From the NCBI GenBank assembly GCA_050330195.1, contig JBHJOB010000010.1, positions 1 through 64,000 of the forward strand: a stretch of DNA of 64,000 bases, given 5' to 3'. The DNA comes from JAHQVI01 sp050330195. Lineage in GTDB: Bacteria; Pseudomonadota; Alphaproteobacteria; Rhizobiales; Rhodomicrobiaceae. Positions 26,399-34,791 of the stretch are shown here, piece after piece. Position numbers and translations under genes: made by a program. Below the pieces are notes generated by a model. The model was not told the DNA's origin and did not search any database. It worked only from the letters and a program-made list of their open reading frames with translations. Within the stretch, counting starts at the first letter, position 1. Each line of letters starts with the position of its first letter.

Positions 26399-26632
26399 TT
26401 CCAAGTCCTCCCATGGACCCCAATTAAATTGGATACGTACGGATCCAGGCAGTTTAAACTGCTCACTATTCTTGCTTGTAGTTTAAGCTGCCTCCCCCAG
26501 AGACTGATTATGCCAGGCAGGAATTCGAGTTGAATCGAATTCATCTGATTTTTTGTTTCGATGTATCCTCCGATTATTGCACTGAATTTTTGACATGGGC
26601 TTCGACGGAGCGGCCAAACATCCTGCGTATAC

Positions 26633-26652
26633 AATTGGAACCGCTTCCAATT
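26633..26652. promoter_or_regulatory. LacI-type operator 1
   Basis: AATTGGAACCGCTTCCAATT has perfect 8-bp arms around a CCGC centre, typical of LacI/GalR family operators. It is the best of three copies in this gap. The adjacent regulator gene is its likely reader. Confidence 0.75.
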
Positions 26653-26718
26653 CAGGGCTAAAAAAAAAGCCTCGAACAGCCCCTTTCAGCGAAACCTTAT
26701 GCCGCATGTATATAAGCT

Positions 26719-26734
26719 TCGGAACCGCTTCCAC
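26719..26734. promoter_or_regulatory. LacI-type operator 2
   Basis: TCGGAACCGCTTCCAC shares the core GGAACCGCTTCCA with the other two copies. Its centre is 84 bases from that of copy 1, eight helical turns, so loop formation is possible. Confidence 0.75.
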
Positions 26735-26784
26735 CCACTCGCCGATGCCCATATTATGGCGCGTCAGAATGTGGGCTCCTCATG

Positions 26785-26800
26785 TTGGAACCGCTTCCAC
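26785..26800. promoter_or_regulatory. LacI-type operator 3
   Basis: TTGGAACCGCTTCCAC is the copy nearest the regulator gene, 66 bases from copy 2 and about 125 bases before the regulator's GTG start, fitting autoregulation. Confidence 0.75.
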
Positions 26801-26923
26801 TAATTACACTGCCCGAGACGGAAAACTGTGTCAAGTCCCGACGAACGACTATTGATGCGGATTCATTATTGTGGCTGTTCAAGCACAGTTATGTAAAACT
26901 CGCCCCTGCGAAGAGGACTGCAA

Positions 26924-27925
26924 GTGACGACCATAAATGATATTGCAAAAAAGGCATCTGTCGGCGTAGGCACGGTTTCCCGCGTTCTTTCAGGCAAGGG
27001 GAGCGTTGCGGAGAAGACCCGTCGCCGGGTGCTGCAGGTCATGTCGGATCTGAACTATCGACCCAATGGCGTCGCACGATCCCTGGCGACCCGCAGGACG
27101 AACACCGTCGGCATCATGGTGCCCGATTTTCACGGACGCTATTTCGGCCGTATCATCACGGCGGCTCAAAGAAATCTGCAGACGGACGGCCGTCACATTC
27201 TGGTTGCCAGCAGCGTGGGCGGCGTTGCCGAGGAGCTTGCGGCGATCGATCATCTTCGCGCCTGGGAATGCGACGGTCTGATGCTCTACAGCCGGGCCAT
27301 GAGCGACGAAGCAATCATTGCGCTGATCAAATCCTATCCCAATGTGGCCGTGATCAACAGGCGTGTGGATGAGGTCGCGGAGCATTGTTTCTGCGTCGAC
27401 CACAGATATGGCGGCGTGCTGGCTGCGAAGCGTCTTCTGGCTGGCGGGCATGAAGCCATCGCCTGCATTACCGGTCCGGGCCATGTTGCCGACGCCCGGG
27501 AGCGTCAGGCCGGTTTCGAATCGATGCTCGCGGAGGCGGGGAGTGATCCATCGCGGCTGATAAAGCTTGAGGGTGATTATAACTACAGGAGCGGCGCGCT
27601 GTGCATGGAGAAGCTTTGGGGAACGAAAAAGGGGAAATTTACCGCCGTCTTCTGCGGTAATGACGAAATGGCGATTGGTGCGATGTTCAAACTGATCGAG
27701 CTTGGCGTTCGTCTGCCCGAGGAGGTGTCAATCATCGGCTACGACAACGCCAACCTTTCAATGCATACCTTTCCCAAGCTCACGACAATCCTCAATCCCA
27801 TGGATGAGATCGCCCAGAACGCCGCGAATTATATTCAGAACGTCTGCTACAACGACAGCAAGGAGGTGCAGAACTTTTTCATGCCCGAACTGGTCGAACG
27901 GGATTCGGTGCATTCGATTGGTTAA
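26924..27925 (+). CDS. LacI/GalR family transcriptional regulator
   Basis: The 333-residue protein has the LacI HTH at residues 1-46 (TTINDIAKKASVGVGTVSRVLSGKGSVAEKT split over helices 1-2, hinge helix near SDLNYRPNGVARSLATRRT) and a periplasmic-binding-protein-like ligand domain with VGIMVPDFHGRYFG and IIGYDNANLSMHTFPKLTTI. The start is GTG at 26924 with GAGG nine bases away. It is divergent from the sugar operon and surely controls it through the three upstream operators. The inducer is probably the imported sugar or its first product. Confidence 0.93.
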   Translation: MTTINDIAKKASVGVGTVSRVLSGKGSVAEKTRRRVLQVMSDLNYRPNGVARSLATRRTNTVGIMVPDFHGRYFGRIITAAQRNLQTDGRHILVASSVGGVAEELAAIDHLRAWECDGLMLYSRAMSDEAIIALIKSYPNVAVINRRVDEVAEHCFCVDHRYGGVLAAKRLLAGGHEAIACITGPGHVADARERQAGFESMLAEAGSDPSRLIKLEGDYNYRSGALCMEKLWGTKKGKFTAVFCGNDEMAIGAMFKLIELGVRLPEEVSIIGYDNANLSMHTFPKLTTILNPMDEIAQNAANYIQNVCYNDSKEVQNFFMPELVERDSVHSIG

Positions 27926-28015
27926 CCTGTGCAAAAAGCCTGCGCCATGCCTATGTTTCAGACTCCACCGTTTTGGAATGCCGGTTGCCGCACGCAGTCC
28001 ACAGCCGTCACGCCA

Positions 28016-28495
28016 TCAATCCGTGTACCCGTCCAGCTCCGAATTGATCACGTAGCGCAGAATATCGACGACCTCCTTGCTTGTCTTGCAAACGGCCAGC
28101 GCCGCGCCGTCGACCTCCTTGAGGGCATGGGCGTGCTCTTCCTGATGGATGACGATCAAAGGCTTGCCCAGAGCCGCCGCCATGCCGGCATCGAATGCCG
28201 CGTTCCACTGCCTGTATTTCTCGCCGAAGCGGACGACGACGATATCGGCTTTCTCGATCAGCGTCCGCGTCCGGATGGCGTTGACCTTGGCGCCCTTGTG
28301 GTCGCGCCAGAACTTGTTCGCTTCCGCGCCCAGAATTGCGACGCCGCAATCGTCGGACGCTTCATGATGGGTTACTGGCGCTTCGAGCCGGACGGGCAGA
28401 CCGGCCGCCTTGACGCCGGCGGCGATTTCCTCGCGCCATTCCGTGTGTATTTCCCCGGAGAGATAAACCCGCCATTCCGCGTTGTATGACGCCAT
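28016..28495 (-). CDS. YtoQ family protein
   Basis: This 159-residue protein follows the Bacillus YtoQ pattern: WRVYLSGEIHTEWREEI at the start, then APVTHHEASDDCGVAILG, NAIRTRTLIEKADIVVVRFGEKYRQWNAAFDAG and ALGKPLIVIHQEEHAHALKE. The fold resembles nucleoside 2-deoxyribosyltransferases (Rossmann-like). The function is not known. It is monocistronic, convergent with the LacI-type gene. Confidence 0.85.
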   Translation of the reverse strand: MASYNAEWRVYLSGEIHTEWREEIAAGVKAAGLPVRLEAPVTHHEASDDCGVAILGAEANKFWRDHKGAKVNAIRTRTLIEKADIVVVRFGEKYRQWNAAFDAGMAAALGKPLIVIHQEEHAHALKEVDGAALAVCKTSKEVVDILRYVINSELDGYTD

Positions 28496-28673
28496 TGCAT
28501 TCCCCTTTCCATGCCGATTTCATATGCTTAAATAGACCGGGCGCCCATGAGGGTCCACCTTGGCGGGAAAGATAACGGGCAAAACCGGCCCCGGGGATCT
28601 GCCCGACCGCTCGAAACTCTATGGACGCTGCGCCAACGCTGTATAATGCAAGCTGTTCTCATCGCCGAATCGC

Positions 28674-30482
28674 ATGCCGCAACATCCGGTGCGATACGGC
28701 CTTCCGGAGCCGAGCATGGTATCTGACACGATTGGCAGCCAGGCGAGAGACCGGCTTTCCACATTCGGCGCCGCCGGACGCAGGGCGCTGCGCTCCGTGC
28801 TGACCTCCTCGGTGTCGCGCGCGTTGATGGGGACGCCGTCCGCGCATCAGCTCCTGCTGATTCCGCAGGATCTGCGCACCGCCGATCCCAGTTTCGCCAG
28901 CGAACTCTATGATGGTTATTTCGGCCTCGCCGGAACCGTGGCGGTGACGGGCTCGGAATCGCCCTTCGGCGTACGTCCGCCAAGTCCGCTCTGGGAGAAA
29001 GAGCTTTACGCCTTCGGCTGGCTGCACAATCTGGAAGCCGCCGGGGACGAGATCGCGCGGGAGAAGGCCCGTTCCCTCTTCTCCGACTGGATCGCTCATT
29101 CCGGCGGCGCATCCGGGACCGCGTGGGACGTCGAGATCGTCGCGCGCCGGGTCATCTCGTTTCTGTCCCATGCCGGCTTTCTGCTGGAGGGCGCAACGCG
29201 GCATTTCTACGATGCCTTCATGAAGGCGCTGAGCAGCGAGCTTCACTTTCTGACCGTCAGCTATACCGAACCCGGCAACGGCGCGGGACGCCTGCGTGCG
29301 TTGAGCGCGCTTCTGTTCGGCGGCCTCTGCATCGCCGAGCACCGCAATTACGTCAGCACCTATCTGCCGATCTTCACTATCGAGCTGGACAAGCAGATTC
29401 AGCCCGATGGCGGGCATATTTCGCGAAATCCCGCCATGCTGGTCGAGTTGCTGCTGGAATTCCTCCCGCTGAAGCAATGTTTCCTGGCCCGTTCGCGCGA
29501 GACGCCCGAGGCGCTGAACAACGCCATCGACCGCATGATGGCGATGATCCGATTCCTGCGCCTCGGCGACGGCTCGCTCGCGCGCTTCAACGGCATGAGC
29601 GCCACCCGGTCCGATCTCGTCGCATCGGTGCTGGCCTATGCGGACAACGAGAACATGCCGCATCTCCATGCCCCTGACGCCGGCTATTGCCGCATGGTCC
29701 GGGGGAAGACCACCATCATCGCTGATGCCGGCCTGCCGCCGCCCGGTCTTGCCAGCGCCACCGCTCACGCCGGCTATCTCGCCTTTGAAATGACCTCGGG
29801 CATCGAGCCGATCATCGTCAATTGCGGCGCGCCCCGTGACGAAACCTCCGATTGGGGGATCGCCTGCCGGTCGACGGCGGGGCACTCCACGCTCACCATC
29901 AACGACGTCTCGTCATCGCGCCTCGTCAAGCGGAAGATCGGCTATCCGTCGCGGCAACTGCATCTGCTGTCGGGGCCGAAAACGGTTGGCGGCGATATCG
30001 AAGCCGATGGCAACGACCTGTTGTTTCGGGCAATGCATGATGGCTACAAGGATAATTTCGGCTTTCTGCATCAACGCCGGATCCGCCTGACGGGGGATGG
30101 ACGCTCCATCGAGGGCGTCGACCAGCTCATTCGCGCGCCCGATGCGCGCCATCAGCCGAAGGACGGCGCCAGCTTCGCCGTCCGCTTTCATCTCCATCCC
30201 CGCATTTCGCCGCTGCTGGACACGGAAGAGAACAGCGTCGGCCTGACGACGCCGGATGCGCAGCTGTGGAAATTGCGGGTGGCCGGCGCGAGGGTCGATA
30301 TCGAGGAAAGCATCTTCCTCGCCGATCCGATCATCCAGAAGCGAAGCCTGCAAATCGTGCTGCGCGGCAAATGCGCTTCCGAGGTGCAGATCGTCTGGTC
30401 GATTCGGAAGATCGAGACCAACGTCCGCGATCCCTCGCGCACCGGCTACCGCAGCCCGCGCGCCGTTGAGGACAATTCCTGA
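28674..30482 (+). CDS. Heparinase II/III family protein
   Basis: The 602-residue protein has an N-terminal helical toroid (HNLEAAGDEIAREKARSLFSDWI, QIQPDGGHISRNPAMLVELLLEFL, NAIDRMMAMIRFLRLGDGSLARFNG) and a C-terminal beta-sandwich (HSTLTINDVSSSRL, then HDGYKDNFGFLHQRRIRLTGDGRSIEGVDQL). These are the alginate-lyase/heparinase II/III domains. It has no signal peptide, so it is cytoplasmic. In Rhizobiales this gene commonly lies just before purH, as here (113 bases apart), though its substrate is unknown. ATG 28674 is one of several possible starts; homology begins near residue 40. Confidence 0.85.
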   Translation: MPQHPVRYGLPEPSMVSDTIGSQARDRLSTFGAAGRRALRSVLTSSVSRALMGTPSAHQLLLIPQDLRTADPSFASELYDGYFGLAGTVAVTGSESPFGVRPPSPLWEKELYAFGWLHNLEAAGDEIAREKARSLFSDWIAHSGGASGTAWDVEIVARRVISFLSHAGFLLEGATRHFYDAFMKALSSELHFLTVSYTEPGNGAGRLRALSALLFGGLCIAEHRNYVSTYLPIFTIELDKQIQPDGGHISRNPAMLVELLLEFLPLKQCFLARSRETPEALNNAIDRMMAMIRFLRLGDGSLARFNGMSATRSDLVASVLAYADNENMPHLHAPDAGYCRMVRGKTTIIADAGLPPPGLASATAHAGYLAFEMTSGIEPIIVNCGAPRDETSDWGIACRSTAGHSTLTINDVSSSRLVKRKIGYPSRQLHLLSGPKTVGGDIEADGNDLLFRAMHDGYKDNFGFLHQRRIRLTGDGRSIEGVDQLIRAPDARHQPKDGASFAVRFHLHPRISPLLDTEENSVGLTTPDAQLWKLRVAGARVDIEESIFLADPIIQKRSLQIVLRGKCASEVQIVWSIRKIETNVRDPSRTGYRSPRAVEDNS

Positions 30483-30594
30483 GCGGCCAGGGGCAGGCGC
30501 GATATTTTGCGCGGTTCCGTGCGGGTATGAATAGCTGTAGTGGTTTCACCCATTCCGGCGCGAAGCAACTGCCCATAGAGCTAACAGGAATGCC

Positions 30595-32196
30595 ATGTCC
30601 GACAATGCCCCCATCATTCGCCGTGCCCTGATTTCGGTCTCGGACAAAACGGGTATTACCGATTTTGTCGGCAAACTTGCGGAACAGGGCGTCGAACTGG
30701 TTTCGACCGGCGGCACGGCGAAAGCGCTGCGCGACGCCGGGCTCGCCGTGCGCGACGTGTCCGAGCTGACCGGCTTCCCCGAGATCATGGATGGCCGCGT
30801 AAAGACGCTGCATCCGGGCGTTCACGGCGGGTTGCTGGGCGTGCGTGACAATGCCGGGCACATGGCGGCCATGGAAACGCATGGTATTGGCGGCATCGAC
30901 CTCGTCGCGATCAATCTCTATCCATTCGAGGAAACCATTGCGCGCGGGGCGGAATTCGCCGAAGCCATCGAGAATATCGACATTGGCGGCCCAGCAATGA
31001 TCCGTGCGGCGGCCAAGAACCATGACTGGGTCGCGGTCGTGACCGATCCGGCGGATTACGATGCGGTGCTGGCCGAAATGCAGGCCTCGGGCGGCGCGAC
31101 GAGCCGGGAGCTTCGCCGCAGGCTGGCCGGCAAGGCTTATGCGCGCACGGCGACGTACGATGCGGCCATCTCGAACTGGTTCGCCGGTCAGAACGGCGAG
31201 ACCGCGCCGCGCCACCGGACCTTGCCCGGTGAATTACGCCAGACATTGCGCTATGGCGAAAACCCGCATCAATCGGCGGCATTCTATGTGAGCGCGGCGA
31301 ACGGCCAGCTGCGTCCGGGAGTGGCGACGGCGCGTCAGCTTCAGGGCAAGGAACTGAGCTACAACAATCTGAACGACACCGACGCCGCTTACGAACTGGT
31401 CGCGGAATTCGCCGCCGACACCTCGGCCGCGGTCGCCATCATCAAGCACGCCAACCCCTGCGGCGTCGCCATCGGCGAGACGCTGGCAGATGCCTATCGG
31501 AAGGCGATGACCTGCGATCCGGTCAGTGCATTCGGCGGCATCGTCGCGCTGAACCGCACGCTTGACGCCGAAGCGGCCAGCGCGATTGCGGAGATTTTCA
31601 CCGAAGTCATCATCGCCCCGGACGCAACGCCCGAGGCGCAGGAGATCCTGTCGCGGAAGAAGAATTTGCGGCTGCTGGTGGCGGGCGGCCTGCCCGACCC
31701 GCGCGCAGGCGGCGTGACACTACGCACGGTCGCAGGCGGCTTCCTCGTGCAGTCGCGCGACAACGCCTCGCCGGATCAGGCGGCGCTGAAAGTGGCGACG
31801 GAACGCGCGCCGACCGCGCAGGAAATTGAGGATCTGACATTCGCGTTCCGGGTCTGCAAGCACGTCAAGTCGAACGCCATCGTGTTTGCGAAAGACGGCG
31901 CGACGACCGGCATCGGCGCGGGACAGATGAGCCGGGTCGATTCAGCCCGGATCGCGTCATGGAAAGGTCAGGCCGCCGCGGAGGCCGCAGGGCTGCCGGA
32001 AAGCCTGACGAAAGGCTCCGTCGCCGCGTCTGATGCGTTCTTTCCTTTCGCCGACGGATTGCTCGCGCTCGCCGATGCCGGAGCCACTGCAATCATCCAG
32101 CCCGGCGGCTCAATGCGCGATGATGAGGTCATCGCCGCCGCCAATGAGCGTGGGCTCGCGATGGTGCTCACAGGCATCCGCCATTTCCGGCATTAA
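30595..32196 (+). CDS. purH: Bifunctional AICAR transformylase / IMP cyclohydrolase
   Basis: PurH catalyses the last two steps of de novo IMP synthesis in the cytoplasm. The N-terminal IMP cyclohydrolase (MGS-like) domain holds ALISVSDKTGITDFVGKL and STGGTAKAL; the transformylase domain starts near residue 210. The catalytic Lys284-His285 lie in the motif KHANPCG, and ELSYNNLNDTDAAYE precedes them. Length (533) is normal. The C-terminus carries AFFPFADGLLALADAGATAIIQPGGSMRDDE, then LTGIRHFRH, the family ending. Confidence 0.97.
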   Translation: MSDNAPIIRRALISVSDKTGITDFVGKLAEQGVELVSTGGTAKALRDAGLAVRDVSELTGFPEIMDGRVKTLHPGVHGGLLGVRDNAGHMAAMETHGIGGIDLVAINLYPFEETIARGAEFAEAIENIDIGGPAMIRAAAKNHDWVAVVTDPADYDAVLAEMQASGGATSRELRRRLAGKAYARTATYDAAISNWFAGQNGETAPRHRTLPGELRQTLRYGENPHQSAAFYVSAANGQLRPGVATARQLQGKELSYNNLNDTDAAYELVAEFAADTSAAVAIIKHANPCGVAIGETLADAYRKAMTCDPVSAFGGIVALNRTLDAEAASAIAEIFTEVIIAPDATPEAQEILSRKKNLRLLVAGGLPDPRAGGVTLRTVAGGFLVQSRDNASPDQAALKVATERAPTAQEIEDLTFAFRVCKHVKSNAIVFAKDGATTGIGAGQMSRVDSARIASWKGQAAAEAAGLPESLTKGSVAASDAFFPFADGLLALADAGATAIIQPGGSMRDDEVIAAANERGLAMVLTGIRHFRH

Positions 32197-32303
32197 ATTT
32201 GGCCCTGCCGAATCGCTCGAATCCCGTTAACCTTTCGGTCGAGTTGTGGTCACGCCTGCCAATGGCGTCAACCGGCCACGCAGGTTCATAGCGGGAGAGC
32301 ACC

Positions 32304-32804
32304 ATGAATCCACGCGAGATGTTTGCAAATCTGAAGGCGATCTTTCCGACATTGCTGATTGCAATTGTCGTGCTGGCGGGCGCGGCAGCCGCCATCTGGT
32401 ATCTGCCCAACAGGACGGCGGCGGTCATCCTTGGCATCGTGGCGGCCATCGCGCTCGTCCGCTTCGTGTTGCAGGGTCTTCAGCGGATCACGCAGATCGC
32501 GATTTTCTGGCTTTCGGTCGGCGTCGTCGCCGATGCCGCCTATGCAAAGCTGAACGATGTCGCGCCGGTGACGATTGCCAGTCTCGTCGTGAAATTCATG
32601 GAAGCGGCGGTGAAGCTGCTGGATATTCTCATTCGCAGCATCGGCATTGGCGGACCGAATATTCGCGCAGACATCGCCGCCGTGACGCCGGATTTCACCT
32701 GGGCGCTCATTCTGTCCGCGACCCTGCTGATGGCGATTTCGCTGATGGGCCGCCAGCGCGGCACTTACAGCGCGGCAAAACCGGATCTTCGCCGCGCCGC
32801 CTGA
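32304..32804 (+). CDS. Hypothetical small multi-span membrane protein
   Basis: The family is not recognised. The 166-residue protein has hydrophobic segments at about 14-33, 36-56, 62-82 and 130-150, and basic ends, so it probably sits in the inner membrane with four spans. It follows purH by 107 bases on the same strand, so it may be cotranscribed. A composite palindromic repeat lies downstream. Confidence 0.6.
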   Translation: MNPREMFANLKAIFPTLLIAIVVLAGAAAAIWYLPNRTAAVILGIVAAIALVRFVLQGLQRITQIAIFWLSVGVVADAAYAKLNDVAPVTIASLVVKFMEAAVKLLDILIRSIGIGGPNIRADIAAVTPDFTWALILSATLLMAISLMGRQRGTYSAAKPDLRRAA

Positions 32805-32832
32805 CGATAATCGGCATGTGAGGCAGGGCTTT

Positions 32833-32963
32833 AGATCAGGATCATTTCTTACGGAAACAATCCTGATCTGGATCTATTTGTTTGAAGCTCGATTTTTCCG
32901 AAAAATGGTGTCCATTTTATCGGATCTCGCTCTATTGGACGCATCTGCTCCGGCGGATGCGTC
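32833..32963. repeat. Composite palindromic intergenic element
   Basis: Three hairpins follow one another: AGATCAGGAT with ATCCTGATCT (32833-32842 and 32860-32869), TCCGAAAAATGG with CCATTTTATCGGA (32897-32924, one bulge), and GACGCATC with GATGCGTC (32938-32945 and 32956-32963). The middle one recalls dispersed intergenic mosaic elements of Rhizobiales. It could also help end transcription of the purH unit, as the gene on its right is convergent. Only one copy is in the window. Confidence 0.5.
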
Positions 32964-33023
32964 AGCGCTCCAAACCTGAGGAATGCCGGGCGATAGGGGC
33001 TGACGGCCGAACCGCAGCGCCAG

Positions 33024-33812
33024 TCAGGCTCCGCTGTCGATGGCTTCGTTCACGTCGTTGATGGATGCGTCGAGCAGGATTTCCATGCGCGTCTTGGCAA
33101 GCTCGGCATTCCGCTCCCGGATCGCTTCAAGCACTCCGCCATGCTGGAGAAGGCGTTCCTCCTTGATCAGTACGGCAGCCGCGCCGCGCCAGCTCAGCTT
33201 GAATGTCGTCATCATGGCCGCGTGGATGAGCGCGCTGAATGCTCCGATGAAGTGATTGCCGGTCGCGAACAGGATCTGGACGTGAAAGCGCAGGTCGGCT
33301 TCAACCAGCTTGCTTTCATCCATCGAGGTTGCCTGCATGTCCTGAAATGCCATCTCGATCTTGCGAAGATCGTCCTCGGTGCGCATTGTCGCCGCGAGCG
33401 CCGCCGCGGCGGGTTCGACCATCCGGCGCAAGGCGTAAAGTTCTCTGGCGATTTCCCCGGCGGGCTTGGTTTGCAGATGCCAGCCCAGAACTTCCGCGTC
33501 GAGCATGTTCCAGAAGGCGTGGGGGCGCACGCTGGTGCCGACCTTCGGGCGGGCGATGATCAGCCCCTTTGCGGCAAGCTTGCTGTAGGCCTCTCTCAGC
33601 GCGGTTCTGGAAACCGAGTAGCGTTTGAGCATGGACGCTTCGTCGGGCAGGCGCGTGTCCGGCTCGAATTCGCCGCCGACGATCTCCCGGCCGATCCTGT
33701 GAAGCACGTTCACTTCAGCCGCCGCTGGGCTGGCGAGTGAAAAGATGCGTTCCGCGGCCGTGGTCTCGGGCTGCTGCGCAAGGCTTTTGCGAATTGAGCT
33801 TTTGTCTTTCAT
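33024..33812 (-). CDS. GntR/FadR family transcriptional regulator with FCD domain
   Basis: The 262-residue protein has a winged-helix DNA-binding domain at roughly 30-100 (GEFEPDTRLPDEASMLKRYSVSRTALREAYSKLAAKG, RPKVGTSVRP) followed by an all-helical FCD ligand domain containing AEIARELYALRRMVEPAAAALAA and a metal-site type histidine pair (FHVQILFATGNHF). The ATG at 33812 is chosen because the only earlier start is a TTG without a ribosome binding site. It lies 16 bases after the last gene of the ytfQ-ytfR-ytfT-yjfF operon and is probably its regulator. Confidence 0.88.
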   Translation of the reverse strand: MKDKSSIRKSLAQQPETTAAERIFSLASPAAAEVNVLHRIGREIVGGEFEPDTRLPDEASMLKRYSVSRTALREAYSKLAAKGLIIARPKVGTSVRPHAFWNMLDAEVLGWHLQTKPAGEIARELYALRRMVEPAAAALAATMRTEDDLRKIEMAFQDMQATSMDESKLVEADLRFHVQILFATGNHFIGAFSALIHAAMMTTFKLSWRGAAAVLIKEERLLQHGGVLEAIRERNAELAKTRMEILLDASINDVNEAIDSGA

Positions 33813-33828
33813 AAGGAAACCGGGATGC

Positions 33829-34791
33829 TCACGGTTTCCCGCCAATATCGAACGAGCTGACAAGAAAACGGTGAAGCACGATGAAGGCGAAGAGCAGGAC
33901 GCCGCTGCTGATCATGATCCATGCGCTGTTGAGTGACCCATTGAATATAATAAGTGTAGAGATCAGGCCAAGTATCATACCGCCAAAAAGCGTACCCGCC
34001 ACCATTCCGACGCCGCCCGTGAGCAGCGTGCCGCCAAGCACGACTGCCGCAATCGCCGAAAGTTCGAGCGTATTCCCGGCCAGCGGATAGCCCGATGAGG
34101 TATAAAGCGCATAAACGACGCCGGCAAGCGCGCTGTAAAAGCCGCCAAGCGCGTAAACCATCACGGTGGTCCTGCGGATGTTGACGCCCATGAGCCGCGC
34201 GGATTCCTTGTCGCCGCCGATTGCGTAGACATTCGTGCCGAAGCGCGTGAAATGCGCGATGAAGATGGCGAGCGCAAGAGCGGCCAGCATGACGAGCGCC
34301 GAGCTTCGCAAGACGCCGCGTCCCGGCAGCGGAATGCTGGCCGCGGCATAGGTATCGACAAAATCGTGCCGGATCGGAACGGAGTCCAGCGTGACCATGA
34401 AACAGGCCCCGCGCAGCAGGAAAAGTCCCGCGAGAGTGACGATGAACGGCTGGATCTGGCAGAAGTCGATGATATAGCCCTGCAGCGCGCCGAACATGAT
34501 GCCGAAGCAGATCATCACCGCCGCCGTTGCGAGCGGATGCCAGCCCATGCTGTCGAGCACCGCCATGCATACGCCGACAAAGCCGATCATCGAGCCGATC
34601 GACAGGTCGATGCCGCCGGAAAGGATCACGAATGTCACGCCGATCGCGGCGATGATGATGAAGGCGTTGTCGGCGAGGATGTTGCCGAGCACCATCGTCG
34701 AGAAGAAGTTGCGGTACATCATGCCGCCCGCAACGAAGATCGCGACAAAGACCGTTATGGTGATGATAAGCGGCAGGTATCTGCTGTTCAT
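33829..34791 (-). CDS. yjfF: Galactofuranose-type ABC importer permease YjfF
   Basis: This 320-residue inner-membrane protein belongs to the RbsC/YtfT family of ABC permeases, with about eight to ten hydrophobic segments and the family motif GGIDLSIGSMIGFVGVCMAVL. The remaining landmark GNTLELSAIAAVVLGGTLLTGGVGMVAGTLFGG is the coupling region near the C-terminus. Its ATG overlaps the stop of ytfT by four bases. With YtfT it forms the channel, as in the E. coli galactofuranose system. Confidence 0.88.
   Translation of the reverse strand: MNSRYLPLIITITVFVAIFVAGGMMYRNFFSTMVLGNILADNAFIIIAAIGVTFVILSGGIDLSIGSMIGFVGVCMAVLDSMGWHPLATAAVMICFGIMFGALQGYIIDFCQIQPFIVTLAGLFLLRGACFMVTLDSVPIRHDFVDTYAAASIPLPGRGVLRSSALVMLAALALAIFIAHFTRFGTNVYAIGGDKESARLMGVNIRRTTVMVYALGGFYSALAGVVYALYTSSGYPLAGNTLELSAIAAVVLGGTLLTGGVGMVAGTLFGGMILGLISTLIIFNGSLNSAWIMISSGVLLFAFIVLHRFLVSSFDIGGKP

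Larger units (their letters stand above)
26405..26923. promoter_or_regulatory. Divergent control region between porin operon and lacI-type gene
   Basis: This 519-base gap separates the minus-strand porin operon from the plus-strand LacI-type regulator. It holds three near-identical LacI-type operators (listed separately), a 14-bp palindrome GCAGTTTAAACTGC at 26449-26462, and a perfect inverted repeat (GAATTCGA with TCGAATTC, six-base loop) at 26521-26542. The three operators lie in the half nearer the regulator gene, and the two other palindromes in the half nearer the porin gene. No protein-coding frame is supportable here. Confidence 0.7.
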
